Shown: positions 12,059-24,167, counted from the first letter of the stretch. The stretch is DNA of 64,000 bases from Paratinospora sagittata (GCA_035771175.1 CM069612.1:32033341-32097340); one strand, 5' to 3'. Made by a program: numbers and translations. The notes: generated from the sequence alone by a model not told the origin.

Positions 12059-13773
12059 ATACATATCAAAATAACAAAAATATAATCTATTTCCTCCAAG
12101 CATACATACCCATACTAGACAAGTTCCTTTTCCCTTCGACTCAATACCTGAAATATTGGAGGAAATGGGGTGAGCAAACAACAACTCAGTGAATATAGTT
12201 CTTGAGATGACAATTATATACATTTAGAGAAATATGACATTTAAAATCAGTTCAAACACTTATTCAATACATGCATCATTCAACGAATATATTGTACATG
12301 TCAACAACATAAATTGCATGATTTTCAATAACACAATGCACAATCTCCCTCCTCCGCAAGGCAAGAGAGCGGGTCTAACCCTTGTATGGCCGTTACAAGG
12401 TAGCCACAACCTCTCATTACCCAATTCACAGTCATTTCAAGGATCTCAACCCTTGTTAGGACAGACCTACTGACAATGAGGACTCGCAAAACCTCATCTG
12501 GGTCTAATTCCTAACGAAATGACAATGAGGACTCGCAAAACCTCATATGGGTCTAATTCCTAACGAAATGACAATGAGGATTCGCAAAACCTCATCATTA
12601 CAAACTCCAATTGCTAAAAATCAATTTGCATGATCCATAAAACTCAATGCATTATATATAAATATAACATGCATACAATCAAACATTTTATATACGTACA
12701 ATGTCATACAAGAACCAACGCAAGAAAACTATACTCACAGTACAACACGTTCTACTTAAACCCAATCATCGTCGCTTTCGAGTCCAGCTCCAAGTTAAAT
12801 CCAACTAATTTAACATGTCACAATCACTCCATAATTCAATTTCATGTATTCATATCTATGTACATCTTTAATTTCTCAACTCACTTCAAATCACGAATAA
12901 TAAATCCATTTAGGACTCATAAGCAGTTGAAGAAACTACTAAATCGTTTCTGTGGTCAATCTAGATATCCAAATATCATGTTCTAACGTCCGGAATTCAG
13001 TTCTTCACGATTCTATGATTTCAACTCACTGTTTACTGTTCCATGTCACTATTCACTTTACTATTTACTATTCACTATTCACTATTCATCCAAAAGATGT
13101 AAATTGTATTAAACTTGTCAAACGGTCTCCAAAAATCATGAAATTGAATCTAACCACATGTTCGGGGTCCCGACAGTCCAAGGAGCGTTTTTCTACCTTT
13201 CTAGCGGATTTTCATTCACGTTGGGTCAAAACCCCAATTTTGTCAAAACGCCGCAAAACGGCTTCCATAGCTAAAATTAGTTCGCTAGAAAGGTTACATC
13301 TAGCTTAGATAGTAATTTTACGACGAAAAATAGTAAAAATAACTTACCGACACGTCGAATTTGGCCGCAAATCCGACGATTCCTTTTTCTCTCTTCTCCT
13401 TCTTCTCTCTGCTTCTTCTCTTCTTTTTTTTCGTTGCATTCTAGCAACTTCTTTCCTTCTTTTTTTTTATTTAATAAATACGAGTACTGTTCACGGTATT
13501 ATTCCGTGAACAGCGCCCGCAAATGAACAGTGTTATTTTATTATTTCTTCCTTTATTCCTCTTCTATACACTCAATTCACATATTTAAGTAACCAACCCC
13601 ATAAATTAATATTCTTTCTTTACTAATCATACACACGTATATTTGGCTCCTACGTATAACAAACGTTCACGCGTATATTTAGCTCATACGTATACACTAC
13701 GTGTATTATATATCTTGATATACGTGTACTTCAACGTATGTATGTAATTAAATTTACGGGGTGTTACATTATG

Positions 13774-14460
13774 TACAGACTTCGTCAACATCTCCCTGTT
13801 GTTCGACCCTCTCTTCACCGACGCATCTATCATCAGTCCTTCGTTTCAGGTACGTTTACTGTTTTGTAGGAACCTCCTGTATCGTCATCTTCGCTGTCTA
13901 CCATTTCTGCTCAGCCAGCTAACGTGGAAGATTCGTTCTCATCCACTAACAAAGCCCATGTGCTACCACATGATGATGTCCCCACTTCTGTTTCCCACTC
14001 AAAAGATGCTAATCTTCTCAACTAATCCACATCGTGTTAGAAGCAAGGGAATCTGCTTTCAACATAGTACTGTTCATCTACAGTAAAAAGTAAAGGCCAC
14101 TCACTCGACAACAACTCCTGTTCATCAGCACGTTGCACATGCTGCCAAGCGTCCATCACTGTCTCGTCTCCATCACCTTTCAGTCATGCTTATCCACCAG
14201 CTCATCCAAGCCACCTGTCTTCGGATTTCAAGATGTTTTAAGTCCGCAAGATGCTTCACACATCTATAAAAGGCCGCTCAATTTCTTCTTTCTCTTTAGA
14301 GGCCAGAAACCAAGTTTCTCAGTGTCCAAGCTTGTTCTATCTTTCATGAGTCTCCAGTTTTTCTTTAAGTCTGTATTTACAGTCTTATATGTTCTAAGTT
14401 TGTATTTGCATATTGAGTTTATCGAGTCTGTATTATGTTATCTCCTAGGTGTTTAAAGTC
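13774..14460 (+). promoter_or_regulatory. Caulimovirid intergenic region with promoter relic
   Basis: Removing the solo LTR joins this stretch directly to the viral relic ending at 3551. It has no convincing ORF. A TATA box CTATAAAAGG lies at 14264-14273 within ATCTATAAAAGGCCGC, followed by a C/T-rich leader start. That layout is like pregenomic RNA promoters of caulimovirids (family knowledge: a strong TATA box in the large intergenic region). Short open frames at 13799-14086 and 14133-14456 show no known domain. The downstream border is not sharply defined; plain AT-rich host-like DNA begins after about 14460. Confidence 0.55.
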
Positions 14461-15277
14461 CTAGAACCCTACGTGTGTGATCGTAGTTCGTAATGGTTCA
14501 TAAATTTTTGATAATTTATTATATATTTTTAAAAATATTGAGTTTAATATTCACGATAATATATTAATTAACTTATAGTATGAGCATTTGATTTTGTTAA
14601 TTACTATAGACTAGTTAATATTATAGTATAAATATTTTTATTTTTTAGTTGACCTCACTTTGAAAGAAACATGTTAACATAAACAGAAAAAACATAGAAT
14701 TTAGAAGTTGTTTATTTTTTTAACTTATTTTTTTAAAATAATTTAATCTTTAAAAATAAATTACTTAATTTTTTTATTTTTATTTTAATTAATTTATAGA
14801 AATGATCTAAGTTTTCTCAAACTCTAATTTCTATTTTTCTTCTTCTATTTTCAATGGATTGTAAACTGTCTTGAATTATACTTTTCTTCATCTTGGATTG
14901 TAAATAAACTATATATATATATATATATATATATGTCATCTTTTTCTTCTCCTTCATATGTGACAGCACGCAGACGCAAGAGGACCTTGAGAAATTGACA
15001 AAAACAATTTTATTAAATAAAAGATTCATATAATATACAATACTAACATTGAGAATTTGACAAAAATAATTTCACTGATCATTTGGTTTTGCTCATGCAA
15101 ACATATAAACGCCAAGCTATATATAAAATGGTTTACAACAAAAGATTTCATAAATGGTGTGTCCCTCTTTGCTCCTCCATTCAACCTATAACAAAAGTTG
15201 AGAAAAAAAAGGAGGAAGAAAAAAAAAAGAAAGCATTTTTGTTGTATATATGGAAGATTACAGTAGCAAAACAACAG
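14461..15277. other. AT-rich spacer with (AT)n microsatellite
   Basis: No gene is seen. An (AT)n run of about 26 bases lies at 14909-14934. The last 200-300 bases before 15278 are probably the 3' untranslated region of the minus-strand ADA2 gene, which ends at 15278; no polyadenylation site was assigned. Confidence 0.5.
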
Positions 15278-18200
15278 TCAGGATTGTCCAAAAATCCCTT
15301 TTCTTAAAAGCATGTCGTAAACTCTATCAACTTTGCTCGGTTCAACCTGGAAGTACCGATGGGCATCGGGTTTCTTATTGATGTTGCCATTGAAAATCTC
15401 TATTGACATCACCTCCAGCATTTTCAGATAATGCGAAGGGAGCAACTTTGTCTCACGACACAGTCGTTGTTCCTGCAAAATATGAAACGAGAATCATGTT
15501 GTGTTCATAAGATAAGATTGAAAGCAAATATAGGATTTTACTCCTGTAGGTACATTATGATGATGCTGTAGAGCATGAAAAAACAAGCTCTACGATCTAT
15601 TAACTTAATATTCCATGGAATAATTAGCAAGGAAACTCCATCATCTATAACTGTTACATGCCTAAATCCCATACCACCTAGTTGTAAAAATCATGAAGGG
15701 TATGGGAGCTCTTGGGCCCTCTTTCTTTGAATCCATAGTCCTACCAATCTGACTCAATTTTTGGCAGTCATAACTTCTTTTTTTTTTTTTTTTTTCCAAT
15801 TTTTTCGGCCAAGAACAAATGACTAAAGAGAAAATTCCTCACCCGTCACTTTAACTGGTATAGCGCACATTACACTAAAGACATTGTCACAAAAAAACAA
15901 TAAACCAGTAAATTTACACTTACAGTTTCAGACAGAAGGTCTGCCCCAGGAAATCCAGCAATATCCCAGTCGTCCAAGATACTGGCAGTCACCTGTCCAG
16001 AAGGTGTAGTGTCTTTACTGCTTGATTCTAATCCGGTTGGGCCCTTAGAACCAACAGGAGGGCTACTATCATCAGGTTCCCCTTTGGGACGGTTTATCCT
16101 TTGCAGCACTTTACCACTTGGTCCAACCTGACTACTTTCTTTGGCTTTGAGGGCACTTTCTTCAGCTTCCTTTTTCCTCTTTGCTTCAAGATACTTATCT
16201 GCCTCTGATGCTGTTCGACAACCAGCAGCTCGAGCTTCCTGCATGGTTGGTTTTTTTTTTTTTTTTATATATATATTTTTTATTTTTAAAATCAAATTAG
16301 CAGCTAAAACTTTGACAATGAGTTTGAGAGTAATATACAAATCAAAAGTAAGTAGCATACTAGCATGTATATTGACTCTGGAAAAAAAATGAAAAGAATC
16401 ATTACGTAGAGATTTAGATACCTGAAGTTCTTTAATTCTCTTCTGTATTCTATGCTCATCAATAACTGTTCTAAGTAACTCAGCATGCTCTTCTTTGGAA
16501 TGGAAACGCATAAAGACCCTATAACGGAGATATATATCCCTTTCTTCGGGAGAGAGTCCCTTCTCCAATGGATCAGGATAAAGTAAATTTCTTTCCAATA
16601 TGAAATCCTTTCTCCGCTTCCTCTCGTCAAGCCTGCAAAAAAGCTTTATGATGTCTGTTTGAAAAATGGACAAACCAATGATAAAATATAAAAACTCAAT
16701 GCAGACATCAGCATAAAACCTCATATAAACTATTTGGAGTTTGTTATGTTTAGTTAATTGAATGAAGGACAATTTTCTCTGTAATATACTACCACAAAAC
16801 TAAAAAAGATGAGGCTTAGATGCAAGCATGAAGCATTTTCATAGCCTAATAGCCGATGCGATTACATAACAATAATGAGTCAATTGCCACAAAATATCAT
16901 TACTTAATTTGTTTATTTAAACTGTTAATTTTATGTAATTGCATCGGCTATTAGGCTATGAAAATGCTATGTAGCTCGAAATAATGAGTCGTTTACTCAC
17001 ATTACCAAGATTATTGAAGTAGAAGGCTATGTAGCTCGAAATTTGACAAAGCAAACGACTGCCTTCATCATTATTTCTACCAGATTTTTCTCTTTTTCCT
17101 TTCTCTTATTTTCTATATTTTTTTTTTCAAACATAACTATCCATCTGTATAGGATATTTACTTCAGTTCAATGTTAAAAGTCAGGACTTGAAAACCACAA
17201 AATGTGGGTTTGAGTCCTCATGACCACCATTTTGCAGGGGAAAAAGCCCAAAGGCTTTTTCAGCCTATAGGCCTTACATTGGCTGGGAGCAGGGTGCTGA
17301 CCTTTTCCACCATCCAGCATTTAGAGCAACATTTGTGAGTATCCAATGATAAACAAAACACAGAAAAGATGGCACATGCCTTCTTGAATAAATATGGAAC
17401 ACTCGCAACTTGAGTTCACGTTCAGCATCAGTATCAGTCTCTTTGAACTCCATCTCAGCAAGTGACTGCTCCGCATCATTATCATATTCTGGATCAAACT
17501 CCTGCCTCTTGGGATTATAGCCACTCAACTCTGTCATGGAAGGCCCCTCATCCCCCGAAGATTTAGGTTTCTTTCCTCCAACACTCCGGTCCATCTGAGA
17601 ATCTGCTGCCAATGTGTAACAAATAAATTTTAGCGTCCCCCTTGGACAAAAAGAGGACATTCTCAAAATGCTTAAAAGCTTAAGTGATAAAAAAGCTTGG
17701 TAGCTCAAAAAACTAGAATCATAGGAACAGCAGGAAAACAAAGTAAGTAAAGCCACATGAAATGCAAAGGTGGTCTCTTTCTGGTAAAAGTACTTATAAT
17801 GTTCCAAGGAATTTATTTCCCACAACATAAGATATGACAACCCATATATTTAGTTGATAATTTAGTTTTTAAAGTTCACAAAAAAGAAAAAGAAAAAAAA
17901 AAGCCAATTAGCTCAAAATACAATGAGAGGAATTAGTGGGAACAAACCTCATGAACCGGTGTCCAGAACAAGAAAGGAAATGAAAAGTTTTGATATTTCA
18001 ATGATTAATGATTCAAAATAAAAGTGAGTAGTTAGGAATTTAAAATCCGTTTGCAGTCTACAATAAAAATCTGCCAGACATCAAAACCTTCCACTTTGAT
18101 TGGATCAAGACTCTCTTTGATCTTGTTAGTGGTTGATGCCTTCTTAAATGCTCCTGCTGATGCTGTATTTTGGCTACCATAACCAGGTCCTGAATCTACA

Positions 18201-21200
18201 TCCAGAAGACCATGGTATCAGTTTAGTTTGTCATTTGAAGAACATAATAGGTAATGTCTATTTCAATTACATCCGGTCATGAACATATAGTGCCACACCA
18301 GCAGTGAAACTAGATGGGGATCGACCAACTGCAGCTTCTTCAATCCTGATCAATCACAAAGAAATGACATGATAAATACTAGATAAATAAAACATATGGA
18401 TGAATAACAAGGAGGAGAACAGTCGCCATACTTGACTCTTGAAGGAGAGAATGGAGAGTCTTCCTTTGGTATGACCTCCCCAAGTGTGGGAAATCCTGTG
18501 ACAATCAACTGAGTGTCAGAAAGAAACCCTTTGAGGCCATAAACCTCCATTTCTATTTTCAGTTATAGAAGTCTAAATTTGACAATGATATAACGCAGGA
18601 AAATTAATGTTCTAATCTAAATCCCAAGTGATAAAATATTATAGATCACTGCCAAGTGCCAATAGCAAAGCCAAAAAGCCTTAACTAGTCCGAACACAAT
18701 GGGGCCACTGACTCATACCCTGTGCAATCCTAGCTATTATGTTCATCTTCTGCAGTTATGTTCTCAAAGCATAATGTCCATAACAAAGATAGATGGCATC
18801 AAGTGTTTCAGTGAAGTGCAATAACCAGATGATCATGAAATTTGAGAATGGAAACTCAAACTAGAAGAAATGAAGGCAAATGAATGACTAAATTATCTAC
18901 CAACCTTTCTTGCCATCACCATGCGCCTTGGCCATAGCAAGTAGCTCCTTTCGATTTTTTCCAAGAGCATGAGTCATGTCCTGTAAAATATATATTAGGA
19001 GAGCAATTGCCAAACTAATAGTACCATGCTCAAAGGAAATTCAGGAAGATCCCAAAAAATTACTGGAAGAGGGAAGTATGGTGAGTTCATGTAGGCATTT
19101 GTATGGTGTTCAATGCATTGAGCCTTGCTCTTCGTACCAACATGTTCTGAAACTTCTGCCCAATTCCACAGCCCATACATTTCAATGCCCTAAAAGAAAG
19201 ATGTCATTCAGCAAAAGCTCCCACTCAAATACTCATCATTAAACATCAAAGAATATGAAATACCTCTAGTAGCAATATTTCCTCATCCGCATTCCAGTCC
19301 GAACAAATAAGTGGAAACGACAGATTGTCCTGTCCAATATCATGTACAGAGGTTAGTTACCCAAGCAAAGAAGAGGACGTAGCGTCATAATTTCTCACAC
19401 ACCTAAATAAAAAGAGGAGAATGGAACAATGTCAACATACTTCAGTGCCCAAACTAATTTTCTACTGGGGCCAATCCCAAGGTCCATTCTCCATTGTGGC
19501 AGGGTAATTACTCAATGCATGTGGAACAAGGAATTGAATTATGCCCACAATCTGCAGGATTAGTCTAACAAGTCTAATACCATGGGAAACTCACAGTTCG
19601 CTCAAACAAAAGTACTATTTAAAGATTGCTTTTGAAGGGTTGGGATGTGCGGGAACTTTAATCAAATTTAATCACAAACACATACAAAGCATGGATCCAC
19701 ATGCTCACACGTAAATAGACACAACGATGCATCTCTCCGGAACTGATTTCATAACTATGATCCCAATTCTAGCAACCTTGATAGTATCAACCTCAACACA
19801 AATCAACTCAACTAAGCCTTTTCCCAACTCTTGATAGTATCAACCATGCACATAAATTTATGGAAGAACCTGAAGCCTTAAATTGACGCAGCAAATATTT
19901 TGAGTTTTGAACATCACAAAGCAACACGAATGATTTACTACACAAACAAGATGCCCCAATTGTGCAGGAAGTTCACTGTAAAGTTATATGATAAATAGAT
20001 GCTAGGCTACAATGTCCATGCAAGATCCCAGAACCTCTATAAGTCAGCAAGCATCAACAAAAAAATTGCAAATAAATGTGACACTAACCATAACTCTGTA
20101 AGGGTGATTGCTCTTGTGAGGAGTAATCTCGGCCCCAACAGTAAAGCATTCTATACATAAGTCAAAATCAGGACACTTGACGCACTTAATACGAATCTTT
20201 CCAGATATGTCTTTATTGCAGTAGTTACAGTGGTATAAGGCCTTTTTTCCCTCATTTGTCCCTTGACCTATTTCAACAGAAACTTGAGTTACTAAATGAC
20301 AATATTGAAAAGTTACAAATAAAATCTCTTAAACAGCCACAGTCATATAAGTAGATAGATATCTTCTGAAAAACACCTAGATGGCATAGAATTTGATCAA
20401 CTTAACTGGCAACTATTCTACCGGGAGTACATTTGTAGATTAACAAGTTAGAAGGAAAAGAAAGAGACCATTTTTAGGTACTAGAGTCAAACCTTTTGAA
20501 AGTATGTTGTACATTATTCAGTTTAGAAAACTCAGTGGTGCATGATACACACACTAGCTGGAACAATAAATGCTGACATGCAAACACCAAAAGCTCTATC
20601 TTTGTCACGTGACAATATAATGACAATCATGCATTCGATATGCTTGACACCATAACCCTGGGAAGTGAGAATCTAGTTGTCAAAACTCAGAATCTCAGGC
20701 TAAAACTTGACTCAAATGGATGATCATAGCTATCATGGATCTGTTGCAGCACTCCCTCGAATTTTCATTTCCTAGTAGGCGTGGTGCATTACATCTCACC
20801 CAGAATCTCAGGCTAAAACTTGACTCAAATGGATGATCATAGCTATCATGGGTCCGTTGCAGCATTCCCTTGAATTTTCATTTCCTCGTAGGCGTGGTGC
20901 ATTACTTCTCACCCAAAGATATTTTTCAGTTTGAGCTCTCATACCCACCCAGCACCCCCTCCCCACAAAAAAAAAAAGGCTACACACATGTTGTATAGAT
21001 GGCAACAAGAAGTTAACCAACGATCGGTTGAGCCGGTTGGCAAAAGGAAATGAGGTCACAGTTCGACTCTCCACTAGCGTTGGCCACTGGGGCATCTCCC
21101 GCTCGAGGAACCAAGGGCCTAAGGGATTAGTCGGGCAAAGCCCAGAAACCCTCGGTTAACAAAAAAAAAAAAAAAGATGGCAAAAAGAAGTTCAGAACAA

Positions 21201-21673
21201 ACCTGAAATTGTAGACTCTAAATTGTCAACACTGGATCCAGTTCTTTTTCTCTTCGATCTACACAACCAAAATAAAGTCAATGCTAAATATGAACATGCA
21301 GAATAATCCAAAACCAAAAATCACATGAAAATAACACCAATCAAATCAAGATGTCACCCCTCTTGCAACTTATTTTAAAATACAAAATGAACCACATAAT
21401 ATATGACAAATTTAGTATGAAGGTATGCTAACACCATCAGATAGTTTGAGTTCCTCAGAGAACTTTCGGAAACTGGAATCGGAGACAACATTGATGACAT
21501 AATTCTATAGAAACAGTAAAATTCTTCTGAATAAAAAACAAGCTCTTACTAAATTTCTCATCAAATCAGGAACGAAGAAGAAAGCGAAAACATAGAAATA
21601 GAAAATTGAAGATTTCGAACCTCTGACTCGCGTCCTCTTCCGCAGAGTGATGGACTCCGCGATAACGCCCCAT
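15278..21673 (-). CDS. ADA2: Transcriptional adaptor ADA2 (SAGA-type histone acetyltransferase complex)
   Basis: ADA2 joins GCN5 in SAGA-type nuclear complexes and stimulates its acetylation of nucleosomal histone H3. Thirteen exons read on the minus strand: 21673-21621, 21258-21203, 20267-20089, 19329-19264, 19189-19064, 18980-18905, 18495-18432, 18345-18299, 18195-18088, 17605-17380, 16632-16422, 16238-15924, 15472-15278. They total 1722 bp, 573 codons plus stop, with frame kept at every junction. Domains: basic N-terminus; ZZ zinc finger in exon 3 (CNYCNKDI..CVKCPDFDLCIEC); SANT/Myb domain in exons 4-5 (DWNADEEILLLE..GLWNWAEVSEHVG); central ADA2 region in exons 10-11 (FDPEYDNDAEQ, LDERKRRKDF); C-terminal SWIRM domain in exon 13 (KVDRVYDMLLRKGIF). 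The start MGRYRG matches the family MGRS start. Similarity looks closer to Arabidopsis ADA2a than ADA2b (DNLSFPLICSDWNADEEI, RSVGGKK, LLSETE). Exon 10 ends at a GC donor (AG|GCATGT); its acceptor is a tandem CAGCAG. Confidence 0.93.
16833..16967. mobile_element. Small foldback/MITE in ADA2 intron
   Basis: A 135-bp element begins GCATTTTCATAGCCTAATAG and ends with the complement. The inverted arms are about 36 bp (16833-16868 and 16932-16967) with one or two mismatches and an AT-rich centre. It lies in the ADA2 intron between exons 10 and 11. No clear target duplication was found. Just beyond it, CTATGTAGCTCGAAAT is repeated near 16967 and 17026. Confidence 0.65.
20688..20913. repeat. Tandem duplication, 113-bp unit, ADA2 intron 2
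   Basis: CAGAATCTCAGGC starts at 20688 and again at 20801. The two copies agree over about 110 bp except for several single-base changes. It is intronic and non-coding, between exons 3 and 2. Confidence 0.85.
21015..21175 (+). mobile_element. SINE with target duplication, ADA2 intron 2
   Basis: A tRNA-derived SINE of 161 bp including its tail. The A-box-like GAGCCGGTTGGCAAAAGG is near 21029-21046 and the B-box-like GGTCACAGTTCGACTCT near 21054-21070. A GGGATTAGTCGGGC module like the 3' part of plant Au-type SINEs is at 21123-21136, and a poly-A tail at 21161-21175. The flanks GATGGCAACAAGAAGTT (20998-21014) and GATGGCAAAAAGAAGTT (21176-21192) are a 17-bp target duplication with one difference. 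It is antisense to ADA2 and ends 27 nt from the exon 2 donor. Confidence 0.88.
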
Positions 21674-22323
21674 GGATCTTCGATTTCGATCTTCAAAGTA
21701 TTGAGAAAACTTTAGAAGCAGCCGTAGCGAGCCCTATCTACATAGTTAGGAGAAGACGCACTTGAGTTAAAGTTGATTAAAAATTAAAATTCCAACTCCT
21801 TGCCTATGCTTCAAATTATGCGCCAACCGTCTTTACTACGTACAATATGTAAATATTATTGTAAGCCTGAGTGGACTGAGTAGCCTCCTCTTACAAAAAA
21901 AAAAAAAAAACAAAAATTAAAAATTAAAAATTAAAAAAAAAGTTAAGATAAATTTAATAGGAATATAATTGATATTATAATACATTTATATAAAAAAAGA
22001 AAAAGAAAAAAATACAAATAAAGTAAATTGTGATATAGTGAACATAAAGATTCAAGGAGCAAAACGAGAGTCATAATTTATTATAATAAATTTAAAAGAT
22101 TAATTTCAAAAGTTTTACAAAAATGAACCACAAGCCTAAAGCAAAAGCAACCTTGATTATGGATAGCAGGCTGGGCGCCACTCTTTTGTTATATTGATAA
22201 GGCTGGCCCAGGCCCAATCTTTCTACTGGGTTGGGCTTTAAGATTTTTTCTTTTTCTTTTTCTTTTGTGAAGTTATTTGATGGACGGGCTTTAATAGAGT
22301 AGGATTAGAAAACAATTCCTGCC

Positions 22324-22381
<58 letters not shown>

Positions 22382-22522
22382 TATTTTAAAATAATATTAA
22401 ATTGATTGTAGTGGTATACTATAATATAAACTGCAACGCCCAAGCACATGTGGATTGTATCCAGGATTGCATTGATCATGTGCATTGTTCCATGATTCCT
22501 ATGGGGTGTTAAAATGATGTAG
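21674..22522. other. Upstream spacer of ADA2 with (ATT)n microsatellite
   Basis: The ADA2 promoter must lie just above 21673 but no clear TATA box was assigned. The stretch 21890-22060 is A-rich. An (ATT)n run of about 57 bases lies at 22327-22383. No gene is seen. Confidence 0.5.
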
Positions 22523-22572
22523 TGTAATACCCTGTATTTCACAAAAAAAAAAAAAAAATTACTATTTGGGCA

Positions 22573-22735
22573 TACCCGAACGTTCAGGCGCATGCCAGAA
22601 CGTTCAGGCGCAATGCATGCCAGAACGTTCAGGCGCATGCTAGAACGTTCAGGCGCATACCAAAAGCGCATGTCAAAACGTTCAGGCGCGTGCCCGAACG
22701 TTCAGGCGCAAGGCATGCCAGAACGTTCAGGCGCA
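22573..22735 (+). repeat. GAACGTTCAGGCGCATGC-type tandem repeats in LTR promoter
   Basis: The repeats are 18-24 bp units with core GAACGTTCAGGCGC. Six cores are perfect and one is changed to AAACGTTC. They end 7 bases before the TATA box. GAACGTTC is an 8-bp palindrome of the form GAAnnTTC. Confidence 0.9.
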
Positions 22736-22742
22736 AAAATCT

Positions 22743-22750
22743 CTATATAA
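22743..22750 (+). promoter_or_regulatory. TATA box of family B LTR
   Basis: CTCTATATAAGAAACC lies directly downstream of the repeat block and about 220 bp into the LTR, the place expected for the end of U3. Transcription would start about 30 bp further on. Confidence 0.7.
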
Positions 22751-24167
22751 GAAACCTCCTCATTTCTCATTCCTCATACCAAATCACCTTCTCTTATGAA
22801 TTTCTTCTCCTTTTCACGCATTCTAAGTTTTTAGTTTTTGAGACTCTCTGTCCGAGACTCTCGGTGCGGTGCAACGAAGTTTTGTCCGGAAGAAAGCGGC
22901 AGATCTAAAAGAAGAAGTTTTTATCTAAAGGTGGGGAACGAAACATAGGTTTGCGTGTTTCATAACTTTTATTAAAGTTTACATTCAATTATTATTATGT
23001 CTACTATTCATTTACACTGCATTATGTCATATACTGTTTATATTGCCGCACTTATGCCTGTATATTTAGAATTCATGCATTGCACCGTTATAATACCAGA
23101 TTTGTGGTCAATCTAACTCAACTAGACTCGGTCTTGTCCTCAGTAACTTTAAATAGTGAATGGGAGGCAGTGGGCTTGTCACACCCTGGGTTGCACAGCG
23201 TGCCCCCTACCCAGGTGTGGGCGCACCCCCTCGGGGCGAACGCCTAGCCATTATAGATCCATAATATTGTCCCATCCTGGTATAGCCACCGCCACACAAG
23301 GACGTCTCTTGTACCGAGATCATTTGTCTTCACTATTCATTCATGAATAGTAAAGGGTCTCCCTAGGAATCGAACTCGAGACGATTGCTATTTAAGCAGA
23401 CCTTGTGTCTCGCCTCTCAACTAGAGACTGATCTAGTTGGTCTTATTGAAAGCTATCAGCTTATACAGTAATACTGAATGTCCTAATCTTGCACGTCGTG
23501 ATACCGACCCTGATAAGGATCACCAGACGTTGCCAAAGTCAGTCTAAATGTCAAAGAAAAGACCAGACCAGTAGACTAGACCAGTTCATGCATTGGCATC
23601 ATACATATCACCACTCGCTATTCATTATATTTCTCTGGAGATGGACGTACATGAGAACCCCGCTACACCCGGGGAGGGACATCAGTACGTGAATCCAGAG
23701 CATCGTTCCTGTACGTGAATTCAGGCGATGTACGTTCATCAAACCATTACGAGACGGTGTCATGCATACATACATATTGATTGATTATGATGCTCACATG
23801 TGTATTTAAGATATTTGATATTGAAGTATGCTTTATTAATTGTTATACTCATGCACTATTTACCCACTGAGCGCCTTAAGCTCACTTCATTATTATCCAA
23901 TCTTTCACAGAAATTTAGGGTGGACTGGGTGCAGGTTATGGGGCCCACATTTTATACCCTTTGTATGATTCATCGGGGATTTTTGGAGTATGTTCCCATG
24001 ACCATTTTATGTACAAAAGTATTCTGAATTAAATGAAATCAAATTTGTACTGTGTACTGTATTTTCGCTGCGCACTCTGTTGTTACCATTGTAATTGTTC
24101 CAAATGCGCGCCCCGTCCGAGAGTGTACCGCCGGTTTAGGCGCGTCCGAGCGGGGTGTGACATGTAG

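Larger units (their letters stand above)
3552..13768 (-). mobile_element. Solo LTR of Gypsy family A, split by a nested element
   Basis: Two blocks, 3552-3864 and 12064-13768, together form one LTR of about 2.0 kb in reverse orientation. Its left end TGCCACGACGCC is the complement of the family LTR end GGCGTCGTGACA with one change, and its right end GGGGTGTTACA is the complement of the family LTR start. A perfect 5-bp target duplication TTATG flanks it (3547-3551 and 13769-13773), proving a single integration followed by LTR-LTR recombination. Bases 3865-12058 are a second element of the same family inserted into it, with duplication ATACA. Inside the right block are a perfect 10-bp-arm hairpin at 13487-13513 and repeated blocks with the motif CTCGCAAAACCTCAT (three copies, 12481-12595). 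Confidence 0.88.
22523..24162 (+). mobile_element. Solo LTR, Gypsy-like (family B), duplication TGTAG
   Basis: A 1640-bp unit begins TGTAATACCCTG and ends GGGGTGTGACA. The 5-bp sequence TGTAG stands directly on both sides (22518-22522 and 24163-24167), so this is a solo LTR left by recombination of a full element. The upstream third holds tandem repeats with GAACGTTC (22573-22735), directly followed by a TATA box at 22743-22750, giving + orientation. Terminal sequences resemble those of family A in style but not in body. Short open frames such as 23156-23350 are not genes. Confidence 0.88.

Noticed and set aside
18976..19242. 88-codon + strand ORF opposite ADA2
   Set aside because: It is the antisense shadow of ADA2 exon 5 and its flanking introns.
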